Positions 8,717-16,422 of a stretch of 47,792 bases of DNA are shown one piece after another; position 1 is the first letter of the stretch, and each line of letters begins with the position of its first letter. The translations under genes and the position numbers were made by a program. The notes beneath the pieces are model-generated. The model was not told where the DNA came from, made no database searches, and saw only the letters and a list, made by a program, of their open reading frames with translations. The DNA comes from Loktanella sp. (GTDB taxonomy: Bacteria; Pseudomonadota; Alphaproteobacteria; Rhodobacterales; Rhodobacteraceae): the NCBI GenBank assembly GCA_024635625.1, contig JAGXIQ010000163.1:1-47792 (forward strand), read 5' to 3'.

Positions 8717-9136
8717 CTATGGTGCGATCAGGTCCCGGCGCAGCACCAGTGCATCGACCGCAGGCTGACCGTTGCGTGCATAGTAGGCACGGCGTCGACC
8801 GACCTGCGCAAATCCCATTTGATCGTAAAGAGCGATTGCCGGGGTATTGTCGGCGGCGACTTCTAAAAATGCGGATACGGCGTCGGCACGCTTTGCGCGC
8901 TCGCAAAACTCGGTCAAGGCAGCGCGTGCCATGCCGCGACGCCGCACGGCCGGGCTGGTGGCAAGGGTCAACACCTCAGCCTCGTCAAAGGTGATGCGTC
9001 CTAGAACGAAAGATTCGGTAGAACCGCAAAGGATCACGCCGCGCTGGGCCAGCAAATCGGCAAATTCTACTGCCGACCATGGACGTTCTGCAGTGAATGC
9101 AAGCCTGTGTGTCGCCGCAAGGTCCGTTGGCGTCAT
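8717..9136 (-). CDS. rimI: Ribosomal protein alanine N-acetyltransferase (RimI-type GNAT)
   Basis: A 139-residue GNAT acetyltransferase. The acetyl-CoA binding loop is visible as VRRRGMARAAL, followed by LEVAADNTPAIALYDQMGF, a hallmark of RimI-like enzymes. It would acetylate the N-terminus of ribosomal protein S18 or similar targets with acetyl-CoA in the cytoplasm. Its start overlaps the tsaB stop by 4 bp, and the tsaB-rimI pair is widespread, which supports the name. GNAT substrate specificity cannot be read from sequence alone. Confidence 0.8.
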   Translation of the reverse strand: MTPTDLAATHRLAFTAERPWSAVEFADLLAQRGVILCGSTESFVLGRITFDEAEVLTLATSPAVRRRGMARAALTEFCERAKRADAVSAFLEVAADNTPAIALYDQMGFAQVGRRRAYYARNGQPAVDALVLRRDLIAP

Positions 9137-9795
9137 GGAATAATGGTGGGTGGCGCGTCGCGGGCGGGCGCCGCGTCAGCGGGCCGCAGGTACAGTGGGG
9201 CAGGGCGGTCAGCATGGTCCATGCGATAGATGGGATCGGCGGCAAGCAACGCGATGCCTTCGATCACGCTGACCACGGACGAGCCGATGGTCAGCCCGTG
9301 CGCCTGATGCAACGTTTCGGCCATATCACCTAAAACGCTAACTTCTTCAGGGCCAGCAAGGGCCAGTGCGCCGATCAGATCGGTAAAGATAGGTTCCGCA
9401 TCGGGCCAGCCGTCGGTCAGGCGTTGGGCACAAACCATGTCGCGCGGTGCGCGAAGGGTCGATAAAATGGGACCAGTCGTACCGAAAGCCTGTGCCTCTA
9501 GTACGCCGACACCGACGGCAGGTTTGCCAAGACCCAACGCTAGTCCACGCGCGGCAGCGACGGACATACGGATGCCTGTAAAATTGCCGGGGCCAGTGCC
9601 AACAGCGATGATGTCAAGGTCAGCCCAAACCAATCCCTGTTTGGCTAACATTTCCTCTAGCATGGGCATCAGGTGTTCTGCTTGTCCACGCGCCATATCG
9701 TCGGTGCGGGTGATGATGCGGTCACCGATCAGCAATGCAGCGGCGCAATGCGCCGCCGATGTGTCGAAGGCTAGAACATTTGGGCTATCGGTCAC
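9133..9795 (-). CDS. tsaB: tRNA threonylcarbamoyladenosine (t6A37) biosynthesis protein TsaB
   Basis: A 220-residue protein of the ASKHA fold that partners TsaD, TsaE and TsaC in making t6A at position 37 of ANN-decoding tRNAs. Its diagnostic features are the N-terminal LAFDTSAAHCAAAL and GTGPGNFTGIRMSVAAARGLAL. The start is GTG at 9793-9795. It overlaps the TGA that closes the small interrupted gene upstream (GTGA), so translation was probably coupled to that gene. It is followed by rimI with a 4-bp overlap. Confidence 0.9.
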   Translation of the reverse strand: MTDSPNVLAFDTSAAHCAAALLIGDRIITRTDDMARGQAEHLMPMLEEMLAKQGLVWADLDIIAVGTGPGNFTGIRMSVAAARGLALGLGKPAVGVGVLEAQAFGTTGPILSTLRAPRDMVCAQRLTDGWPDAEPIFTDLIGALALAGPEEVSVLGDMAETLHQAHGLTIGSSVVSVIEGIALLAADPIYRMDHADRPAPLYLRPADAAPARDAPPTIIP

Positions 9796-10076
9796 GTCTT
9801 AGTCCACGTCTGGGGCTTGGAAAGGGAGGGCGCCGCAAAAATCAACTCGGCTTCAAGATCGAGTTGCACGCATTTGGGCCACCACCCAGCAGTCTCGCCC
9901 TAAGGAAAAAGCGCTGGTGGCAGGTGCGGTATAACGGCGGCCTTGATCTCTGCCGCCGTCGTGGGTGTGTCAGAAAGCACTGTGATGATCGTGTCGCGCA
10001 TGTCGTGGTGTTTTGCAGCATCCACTTGGGACGACTTGCCGGGCGTGTTTAGATTCCCGGCAGCGACTTTCGGCAT
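9792..10076 (-). pseudogene. Small conserved gene (DUF6958-like) interrupted by an in-frame amber codon
   Basis: An ATG at 10074-10076, 3 bp after the nfu stop, opens a frame of 94 codons that reaches a TGA at 9792-9794. It is cut by a TAG at codon 59 (9900-9902). Without that codon it reads as a small conserved Rhodobacterales protein: the start MPKVAAGNLNTPGK, then VDAAKHHDMRD, TTAAEIKAAVIPHLP, and after the stop GETAGWW and KCVQLDLEAE. There is no frameshift, and the terminal TGA overlaps the tsaB GTG, so the whole frame was once a gene. The TAG could derive from CAG by one transition. It is either a recent nonsense mutation, a sequencing error or, less likely, a readthrough gene. The family name is from memory and function is unknown. 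Confidence 0.75.
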
Positions 10077-10079
10077 GGA

Positions 10080-10643
10080 TCAGGCTGCGACGGGGCGAAC
10101 TTCGGTCACTTCGGGGATGTAGTGCCGCAGTAAGTTCTCGATACCCATTTTCAGCGTCAACGTCGAAGACGGGCAACCGGCGCATGCACCCTGCATGTGC
10201 AGATAGACAACGCCACGTTCGAAGCCGTGGAACGTAATGTCGCCGCCGTCCTGCGCTACGGCAGGCCGCACACGCGTGTCGAGCAGTTCTTTGATCTGCT
10301 CTACGATGGCACCATCTTCCCCGTCATGCGTTGCATGACCGGACACCGGCTTGTGATCCGCGCCCATGACTGGCTGGCCAGACTGATAGTGTTCCATGAT
10401 CGCGCCCAGCAGGGCAGGCTTGATGTGGTCCCAGTCAACAGCTTCGGCCTTGGTGATCGTGACAAAGTCCATGCCAAAGAACACGCCTTCGACGCCGTTC
10501 ACGGCGAACAGGCGCTGCGCGAGCGGGCTAGATCCTGCGGCGTCGGGTGTCGGAAAATCCGCAGTGCCCATGTCCAGCACGGTCTGGCCCGGCAGGAACT
10601 TCAGCGTCGCGGGGTTCGGAGTCGATTCGGTCTGGATGAACAT
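10080..10643 (-). CDS. NifU-family Fe-S scaffold/carrier protein (Nfu1-like)
   Basis: A 187-residue protein with two domains: an N-terminal Nfu_N domain (start MFIQTESTPNPATLKFLPG) over about residues 1-88 and a C-terminal NifU domain over about 110-180. The C-terminal domain holds the cluster-binding CAGC at 154-157 and QDGGDITFHG just before it. This layout matches mitochondrial and alphaproteobacterial Nfu1 rather than E. coli NfuA, which has an A-type N-domain. It would carry 4Fe-4S clusters to target enzymes. It begins an apparent operon with the interrupted small gene, tsaB and rimI. Confidence 0.9.
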   Translation of the reverse strand: MFIQTESTPNPATLKFLPGQTVLDMGTADFPTPDAAGSSPLAQRLFAVNGVEGVFFGMDFVTITKAEAVDWDHIKPALLGAIMEHYQSGQPVMGADHKPVSGHATHDGEDGAIVEQIKELLDTRVRPAVAQDGGDITFHGFERGVVYLHMQGACAGCPSSTLTLKMGIENLLRHYIPEVTEVRPVAA

Positions 10644-10724
10644 GAAAACCGTCCTTTTTTGTCAGGTATCAGATATGCGCCTTTTGGCGCCTCGCGTCAA
10701 GGTTTGGAACCATTCTAACCTACC

Positions 10725-11180
10725 TCAGGTGATGGCTTCCAGCTTTTCCTTCGATAGATCGCCGGGGACAATGGTGATCGGAATGGGTAGGGTGCCCGCT
10801 TGCCGGGACAGCGCGCTTATCAGGGGCCCAGGGCCTTTATTGTCATTGCTGGCCCCCAAAACGAGGACTCCGATTTCTGGATCTTCGCTGATTTGGGCCA
10901 AAATTTCGGGCATCGGCTCGCCTTCGCGGATAACCAAGTTCGGGTTCACGTTCTGGCGATCACGCATCCACTTGGCGAACACTTCGAAATGTACCTCGAT
11001 CCGCTCGCGGGCTTCTTCGCGAAAAATCTCTCCGACACCAATCCAATGGTTAAATTCGTCAGGCGGAATAACGGACAACACGGTGACACCGCCGCCCGTC
11101 TTGGACGCGCGCATGGCAGCATAGCGCATCGCGTTCAGGCATTCGCGGCTATCGTCCAGTACCACAAGAAACTTACGCAT
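10725..11180 (-). CDS. Universal stress protein (UspA family)
   Basis: A 151-residue single-domain Usp protein. The N-terminal strand KFLVVLDDSRECLNAMRYAA holds the conserved Asp of the nucleotide pocket. VLVLGASNDNKGPGPLISAL near residue 105 corresponds to the phosphate-binding glycine loop, in an atypical form of G-x2-G-x9-G(S/T), so ATP binding is uncertain. It is probably cytoplasmic. It may be cotranscribed with the aminotransferase gene 54 bp upstream, although their roles are unrelated. Confidence 0.85.
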   Translation of the reverse strand: MRKFLVVLDDSRECLNAMRYAAMRASKTGGGVTVLSVIPPDEFNHWIGVGEIFREEARERIEVHFEVFAKWMRDRQNVNPNLVIREGEPMPEILAQISEDPEIGVLVLGASNDNKGPGPLISALSRQAGTLPIPITIVPGDLSKEKLEAIT

Positions 11181-11234
11181 TCATCGTTTCCCCCTTGGCA
11201 GCATCCTGTCGGATCACGGCACCACTAGCAATGA

Positions 11235-12101
11235 TTACAGCGTTTCTGACGCGGCCCAATCCCAATACATCTCGCGCACGCGCGATGTGACGGGGCCAGA
11301 GTTGTATTGCTGGTCGTCGAAGGCACTGACGGGCGTAACCTTAGTCATGTTTCCTGATAAGAATACTTCGTCTGCTGCGCGAAAGTCGTCGAAGGTCAGC
11401 ACGGCTTCGCGAACCTCAAAGCCATTCGCCCGCAAGTTGGTTAGGTGACGTGCCCGCGTGATGCCCGCCAAAAAGGTGCCATTGGGGACAGGGGTAAACA
11501 CGACGCCGTCACGCACCATGAAAACGTTAGCGCTGGCGGTTTCGGCCACGTTGCCGATCGCATCGGCGACAAGCGCGTTGCCGAACCCTTTTGACCGTGC
11601 TTCTGCCAGCATGCGGGCATTGTTCGGATAAAGGCATCCTGCTTTGGCATTGACGACGTTGTCTTCCATTACCGGACGACGAAAACGGGTAGTGGTCAGG
11701 GTTGTGCTGGCACCGGCTGGGGCCATCGGGATCGCCTCTAGGCTGATGGCAAATCCTGTTGCACCGGGTTTGGGCACGATACCTAAATCGCCACCTTCTA
11801 GTGCCCAATACATAGGACGAATATAGACGGCAGTATCTGGCATATACGCAGCAAGGCCGTCGCGCACGATCTGGACCATGTCGTCGGCGTCGACTGTCGG
11901 TGTGATCATCAGCGCGTGGGCTGACCTGTTCACCCGCGCGCAATGGGCGGCCAGATCCGGAACGACGCCGTTCGCGTAGCGGGCGCCGTCGAAGACGGTA
12001 GTACCCAGCCATGACCCGTGGTCCGCAGCGCGCATGACGGGCACGTCACCATCATGCCAGCGGCCTTCGAAATAGGTGCGGATCTGGGTGCCGGTCGCCA
12101 T
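11235..12101 (-). CDS. ilvE: Branched-chain amino acid aminotransferase-like (class IV PLP aminotransferase)
   Basis: A 288-residue fold-type IV PLP enzyme. The Schiff-base lysine is K153 in NAKAGCLYPNNARML. The phosphate-binding region is near GNVAETASANVFMV, and the glycine-rich GTFLAGITRARHL follows. The family transfers amino groups between Val/Leu/Ile and 2-oxoglutarate. D-amino acid transaminase and aminodeoxychorismate lyase share the fold, so specificity is likely but not certain; the gene symbol is provisional. No ilv cluster is nearby, and a second copy elsewhere in the genome is common in this order. Confidence 0.75.
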   Translation of the reverse strand: MATGTQIRTYFEGRWHDGDVPVMRAADHGSWLGTTVFDGARYANGVVPDLAAHCARVNRSAHALMITPTVDADDMVQIVRDGLAAYMPDTAVYIRPMYWALEGGDLGIVPKPGATGFAISLEAIPMAPAGASTTLTTTRFRRPVMEDNVVNAKAGCLYPNNARMLAEARSKGFGNALVADAIGNVAETASANVFMVRDGVVFTPVPNGTFLAGITRARHLTNLRANGFEVREAVLTFDDFRAADEVFLSGNMTKVTPVSAFDDQQYNSGPVTSRVREMYWDWAASETL

Positions 12102-12160
12102 GGCGCTGCCTTTCGGAATGAGATTGGTCGCACACTATGCAATGAGGGAGGGGGGGTAAA

Positions 12161-12190
12161 GGCGGCGCATCAGGTACAGGATGCGCCGCC
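12161..12190 (-). terminator. Rho-independent terminator after the VOC gene
   Basis: A perfect 11-bp inverted repeat, GGCGGCGCATC (12161-12171) with GATGCGCCGCC (12180-12190), has an 8-base loop. On the minus strand it follows the VOC gene stop by about 88 bp, and a short TTTA comes directly after the stem. The T-run is short but the stem is strong. It separates the VOC gene from the aminotransferase gene. Confidence 0.75.
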
Positions 12191-12277
12191 CGGCCCGCAC
12201 TGGGACGGATGCGCGCGTGCCGTTTGTGGTGCAGCCGGGGAACTGCATGGGCAGACTGCCAGCCCTGCGATTCAGTT

Positions 12278-12775
12278 TTATGACGCCGCAGCGGGGTGTT
12301 CATCCAGCAGCGCTTGCAAGTCGAAATGACTATTGCGCATGGCGATCTGTCCGTCAAAATCTCGGGGCCAATCTGCCTCTGCCCGGTCGACATAAAGCTC
12401 TACGCCGTTCTGATCGGGGTCGCGCAAGTAGATTGCCTCTGACACGCCATGATCTGCGGCACCTTCCAGCGCAATGCCTGCAGCCATGACGCGGCGCAGT
12501 ACATCAGCCAAGGCGGCACGATCGGGATAAAGGAAAGCTGTATGATACAGTCCAGTATGTCCTGCCGGCGGCGGCGTGCTGCCTGCACTTTCCCAAGTAT
12601 TTAGCCCGATATGATGGTGATAACCGCCAGCAGACAGGAACGCGGCTTGCGCGCCGTGGCGCTGGGTCAGTTCAAACCCTAGAACATCGCTGTAAAAAGC
12701 AATGGCGCGGTTAAGGTCCGCAACTTTCAAATGGACGTGGCCGATCCGCGTGGCGGCGGGTGCGAGTTTGGTCAT
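12278..12775 (-). CDS. VOC family (glyoxalase/dioxygenase superfamily) protein
   Basis: A 165-residue protein with paired beta-alpha-beta-beta-beta modules. The first begins GHVHLKVADLNRAIAFYSDVL, and a metal-site His is in AGGYHHHIGLNTW. YLRDPDQNGVELYVDR near residue 125 supplies the usual C-terminal metal-binding Glu. It resembles extradiol-dioxygenase-like or catechol 2,3-dioxygenase-like VOC proteins of unknown substrate. It is monocistronic: paired direct repeats precede it and a strong terminator follows, so it is probably regulated on its own. Confidence 0.85.
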   Translation of the reverse strand: MTKLAPAATRIGHVHLKVADLNRAIAFYSDVLGFELTQRHGAQAAFLSAGGYHHHIGLNTWESAGSTPPPAGHTGLYHTAFLYPDRAALADVLRRVMAAGIALEGAADHGVSEAIYLRDPDQNGVELYVDRAEADWPRDFDGQIAMRNSHFDLQALLDEHPAAAS

Positions 12776-12802
12776 AACGTTTCTCCTTCGCCACTAACCT
12801 AA

Positions 12803-12865
12803 CTGCAATATTTTCGCACAAAAGGTGGAAAATTAAAACTTGATCTCTGCAATTTCGCGCAGAAG
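12803..12865. repeat. Paired direct repeats upstream of the VOC gene (candidate operator)
   Basis: Two similar units on the plus strand, at 12803-12824 and 12847-12865, share CTGCAAT, then TTCGC and CA(A/G)AAG. The first has three extra bases (ATT) in the middle. Their starts are 44 bp apart, about four helical turns, and the nearer unit lies 28 bp upstream of the VOC ATG. This is a plausible binding-site pair for a regulator that covers the VOC promoter. No promoter boxes could be placed with confidence. Confidence 0.5.
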
Positions 12866-12893
12866 TCGAGGATTTGCGCCTTTAGTATCTTGC

Positions 12894-12948
12894 TGGCACC
12901 GGTGCCACGGACTGCGTTATTTGGGTTGTCGGAAAACGCCCCGCAGTC
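12894..12948. other. 14-bp perfect palindrome and inverted repeat in the trpS-VOC spacer
   Basis: TGGCACCGGTGCCA (12894-12907) is a perfect 14-bp palindrome. Next to it, GACTGCG (12910-12916) and CGCAGTC (12942-12948) form a 7-bp inverted repeat around 25 bases that include a GGG/CCC inner pairing. On the minus strand the repeat starts 4 bp after the trpS stop, so it may act as a trpS 3' structure, but there is no T-run. The palindrome could be an operator or part of the same structure. Confidence 0.35.
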
Positions 12949-12952
12949 GCCG

Positions 12953-13966
12953 TTAGCGCAAAAGGCCAACAATATCGTAAGTCTGGGCAAGAATCGGTGC
13001 TGCAATTGCCCGCGCACGGACAGCACCATCTGCAAGAATGCGGTCGATCTCGGCGGGGTCGTCCATAAGCCGCGTCATCTCTTCCGAAATAGGTGCGAGT
13101 TTGGCGACCGCCAGATCGGCCAGCGCAGGCTTGAAGCGACCCCAGCCAGCGCCAGCATATTCTGTAATGACCGCCTCGGATGTGACGTCAGACAATGCGG
13201 CATAGATATCGACAAGATTGCGCGCCTCTGCCCGGTCCTTCAGGCCCTCCAGCGTATCGGGCAGAGGCTCTGGGTCAGTCTTGGCCTTCTTGAACTTCTT
13301 AGCGATCGTGTCCGCGTTATCGCGCATGTTGATGCGCTCCATGTCGCTTTCGCCGGACTTTGACATCTTCTTGGTCCCGTCGCGCAGGTTCATGACGCGG
13401 GTGGCGGGACCATCGATGACGGGCATTGCTTGCGGAAAGAAGTCAGTTTTGAAATCATGGTTGAACTTGGCCGCGATGTCGCGGGTCAGTTCTACATGCT
13501 GTTTCTGATCCTCGCCCACAGGGACGTGGGTTGCGTGATACAGCAGGATATCGGCCGCCATCAGCGCCGGATAGGCGTAAAGTCCAAGAGAGACCTTTTC
13601 GGCGTTCGTGCCGGCCTTATCCTTGAATTGAGTCATCCGGTTCATCCAGCCAACACGGGCGACGCAGTTGAAAATCCACGCCAGTTCCGCGTGCTGGCTG
13701 ACGCGGGACTGGTTGAACAGGATCGACTGCGCCGGGTCTAAACCAGCGGCGAGGTAACCTGCGGCGACCTCACGGGTCGCGTGGCTCAGCTCTGCAGGGT
13801 CCTGCCAAACGGTGATCGCGTGCATATCAACGACGCAATACATCGTCTCCATCTCACCCTGCATACCAACGAAGCGTTTAATCGCGCCTAGATAGTTGCC
13901 CAGCGTCAGACCGCCGGACGGTTTGATACCTGAAAACACGCGGGGGGTGAAGGCGGTCTGGGTCAT
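12953..13966 (-). CDS. trpS: Tryptophanyl-tRNA synthetase
   Basis: A class I aminoacyl-tRNA synthetase of 337 residues, the usual length, which charges tRNA-Trp. The HIGH-equivalent motif is [13 protein letters not shown] near residues 16-28. The KMSKS loop is [10 protein letters not shown] near residue 200. [12 protein letters not shown] and [17 protein letters not shown] are conserved tryptophan and ATP pocket segments. The ATG lies 105 bp from the divergent rhomboid-like gene, so promoters for both should sit in that spacer, but I could not define them. Confidence 0.95.
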   Translation of the reverse strand: MTQTAFTPRVFSGIKPSGGLTLGNYLGAIKRFVGMQGEMETMYCVVDMHAITVWQDPAELSHATREVAAGYLAAGLDPAQSILFNQSRVSQHAELAWIFNCVARVGWMNRMTQFKDKAGTNAEKVSLGLYAYPALMAADILLYHATHVPVGEDQKQHVELTRDIAAKFNHDFKTDFFPQAMPVIDGPATRVMNLRDGTKKMSKSGESDMERINMRDNADTIAKKFKKAKTDPEPLPDTLEGLKDRAEARNLVDIYAALSDVTSEAVITEYAGAGWGRFKPALADLAVAKLAPISEEMTRLMDDPAEIDRILADGAVRARAIAAPILAQTYDIVGLLR

Positions 13967-14071
13967 TGGATCATCCGGGCTGGTCAGTGGGGGCCGTGTC
14001 GCTTACCCATGCCAGAGCCGCCCCCCGACATCAAGAACGGGCAACATCAACATCCGTAAAGGCCAGATGCC

Positions 14072-14764
14072 ATGTCAGACGATTCCGCGCCGTTCGAAAG
14101 CCCCTTCAACACGATCCCGCCCGTCATATTAGGGCTAGTTATGATTGTTGTTGCCGTCGAACTCGTGTTGAGCGCAGGAGCAAGTGGATTGGTTGGTGGA
14201 CCGCAGGCGGTGGGTTGGCGTCTGGGGGCGTTGAATGACTTCGCCTTTTCACCTGCTGTGCTGGAATATGTCTGGGTGAGGGGTGATACCAATCCCGACC
14301 TGTTGAAACGTTTTGTGACCTATCCCTTTGTGCATGGCAGTTTCACAGATGCGCTATTCGGTGCGGCCTTACTGCTGGCGCTGGGGAAATTCGTGGGCGA
14401 CGTCTTTTCCGCCGTCGCGACGCTGACCGTATTTGTTCTCGGTACGTTGGTAGGCGCGCTAGCCTTTGGATTGTTTGTCGGTGGGACGACGCCGCTGTTC
14501 GGTGTCTGGCCTGCAGTTTACGGGCTGATTGGTGCGTTTACCTATATCCTATGGTTGCGCTTAGGGCAGGCGGGCCAGAATCAAATCGCAGCCTTTCGGC
14601 TGATCGGGTTCCTGCTAGGGCTGCAACTGGTGTTTGGTCTGTTGTTTGGAACCAGTCCGACCTGGATTGCAGAGCTGGCCGGCTTCGTTGCGGGCTTTGC
14701 GGCTTCGGTCGTGTTGGCGCCCGGCGGGTGGAGCGCGCTGCTGGTACGTTTGCGCCAGCGGTAA
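14072..14764 (+). CDS. Rhomboid-family membrane protein lacking the catalytic dyad (pseudoprotease)
   Basis: A 230-residue protein with about six membrane helices and the rhomboid layout: RFVTYPFVHGSF at 80-91 corresponds to the conserved first motif. The active-site GxSG is replaced by GVWP at 144-147 within GVWPAVYGLIGAF. The catalytic His of the last helix (normally HxxGF) is replaced by Glu201 in ELAGFVAGF. The second His and the Asn of the HxxxHxxxN region are also changed (D93, G97). It should therefore bind or route membrane clients without cleaving them. It is divergent from trpS and convergent with murJ. The inactive state is read directly from the sequence; the role is unknown. Confidence 0.8.
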   Translation: MSDDSAPFESPFNTIPPVILGLVMIVVAVELVLSAGASGLVGGPQAVGWRLGALNDFAFSPAVLEYVWVRGDTNPDLLKRFVTYPFVHGSFTDALFGAALLLALGKFVGDVFSAVATLTVFVLGTLVGALAFGLFVGGTTPLFGVWPAVYGLIGAFTYILWLRLGQAGQNQIAAFRLIGFLLGLQLVFGLLFGTSPTWIAELAGFVAGFAASVVLAPGGWSALLVRLRQR

Positions 14765-14809
14765 ATGCGTAACGCCTAGCGCCGGCGAATATTTCCGAAG
14801 GAGCGGGGA

Positions 14810-16396
14810 CTAGCGCCGCAGGGCGCGACGAAATTCCCCGAGCTTAAAGGCACCTACCATTTGGCCGATGGCAAAATAGCTGGCAATGCCCGAGGCGACG
14901 AGTAGTGCCAACGCGAGATAGCGCAGGCCCGGGTCGCCGAAAAAAGGGCCGAGGATGACTTGCACGATCCAAAGCACGACACCCATGCCGCCAGACGCGA
15001 TGAGGATGCGCCAAATGCGCATCTTAAAACGGTCGTCGATGTTAGCTGCTTCGCCCATGCTGCGTGATCCGCGCCACAGCAGGACTACCATTGCCCAGCC
15101 AGTCATGGTCGTACCCAAGGCGGCGGCAATGAAGCCGATGACCGGGGCTAGGCCAATAGTCAGCGCAAGATTAAGCACCATTGCCGCCACGGCGTAGTTG
15201 AAGGGCCGGCGCGTGTCTTCGCGGGCGAAGAATAAGGGTTGCAGCGACTTTTGCAAAACGAAAGCTGGCAGGCCCAAGCCGTAGACAGCGACAGTCAATG
15301 CCGTCATGGCGGTGTCGTTTGCTGTGAAGGCCCCGCGCTCGAACAGAACGGACGTGAGCGGGAACGGAATAACCATAAGCGCCACGGCGGCGGGAATCGT
15401 GAGCGCGAGACTGAGTTCCATCGCCCGGTTGAAGGCATCGCGCCCGCCTGCGACATCACCACCGCGCAACCGACGGGAAAGGTCCGGCAACAGGACAACG
15501 CCAATGGCGATACCAACGACGCCAAGTGGCAGTTGGTACAGGCGGTCGGCGTAGTTCAGCCAAGCTACAGCGCCTTCGAAGTAACTGGCGACAGTGCGCC
15601 CAACGATCAGGTTGATTTGAACGACGCCGCCTGCAAGGGCTGCGGGCGCTGCAATGATCGCTAGCCGCTTTAATTCTGGTGTCATGCGGGGGCGCTTGAA
15701 ACGCAGGGGATAGCCAGCCCGAGCGGCGGCCCACCACACGACGGCCATTTGCACGAAGCCGGCAAAGGGCACCGAAAGCGCTAGTGAATCACCCACCCGC
15801 AATCCCAGCGCCTGATCGAGGCTTACGCCGAGTGTATCGCTCATGGGGCGACCGAGTGCGGCGGCGGCCACGATCGCGACGATGAAGACGACGTTCAACA
15901 GCACGGGGGCGGCTGCTGCCGCCATAAAGCGGCCCGTGGCGTTCAATACGCCGGACAGCAACGCGGCAAGAGATATGAAAAGAATATAGGGAAAAGCATA
16001 GCGACCATATTCAACGGCTAGGTCAAAACGCTCGTCGCCGCGAAAGCCGGACGCCATGATCGTCACCAAAACCGGCATCAGGATGATTCCAAGGATCGTG
16101 AAGCCCGTCAAAATGACTGCCATGCCGATAAAGGCATCTTGTGCGAATTCTGCGGCCCCATCGTCGCCTTCGACTTTTTTGGAAAACATCGGCACAAACG
16201 CCATGTTAAACGCCCCTTCGGCAAAGAAGCGGCGGAACAGGTTGGGCAGCGAAAAGGCGACAAGAAAGGCCTCTGCGACGGGGCCGGTGCCGAGGTAGCC
16301 TGCGATCATGATGTCACGGGCAAAGCCCATTAGGCGGCTCAGCAGGGTCCAGATGCCCACGGTAAAGAAGCCGGACATCAGGCGGATCGGTTTCAT
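14810..16396 (-). CDS. murJ: Lipid II flippase MurJ
   Basis: A 528-residue MOP-superfamily membrane protein with about 14 hydrophobic segments. The N-terminal motif WTLLSRLMGFARDIMIAGYLG is the MurJ hallmark, followed by NLFRRFFAEGAFNMAFVPMF. It flips the peptidoglycan precursor lipid II across the inner membrane. It lies 26 bp after glnD on the same strand and is probably cotranscribed with it, an arrangement common in Rhodobacterales. Confidence 0.93.
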   Translation of the reverse strand: MKPIRLMSGFFTVGIWTLLSRLMGFARDIMIAGYLGTGPVAEAFLVAFSLPNLFRRFFAEGAFNMAFVPMFSKKVEGDDGAAEFAQDAFIGMAVILTGFTILGIILMPVLVTIMASGFRGDERFDLAVEYGRYAFPYILFISLAALLSGVLNATGRFMAAAAAPVLLNVVFIVAIVAAAALGRPMSDTLGVSLDQALGLRVGDSLALSVPFAGFVQMAVVWWAAARAGYPLRFKRPRMTPELKRLAIIAAPAALAGGVVQINLIVGRTVASYFEGAVAWLNYADRLYQLPLGVVGIAIGVVLLPDLSRRLRGGDVAGGRDAFNRAMELSLALTIPAAVALMVIPFPLTSVLFERGAFTANDTAMTALTVAVYGLGLPAFVLQKSLQPLFFAREDTRRPFNYAVAAMVLNLALTIGLAPVIGFIAAALGTTMTGWAMVVLLWRGSRSMGEAANIDDRFKMRIWRILIASGGMGVVLWIVQVILGPFFGDPGLRYLALALLVASGIASYFAIGQMVGAFKLGEFRRALRR

Positions 16397-16422
16397 GGCA
16401 GGAGGCCCCTAAGATTGCGGCG

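Noticed and set aside
10677-10690. GCGCC-TTTT-GGCGC hairpin between the usp and nfu genes as a terminator
   Set aside because: The stem is only 5 bp and no T-run follows in the direction of usp transcription.
12799-13035. 78-codon minus-strand frame in the trpS-VOC spacer
   Set aside because: It overlaps the end of trpS, has no ribosome-binding site and no motif. The spacer is better explained by regulatory repeats.
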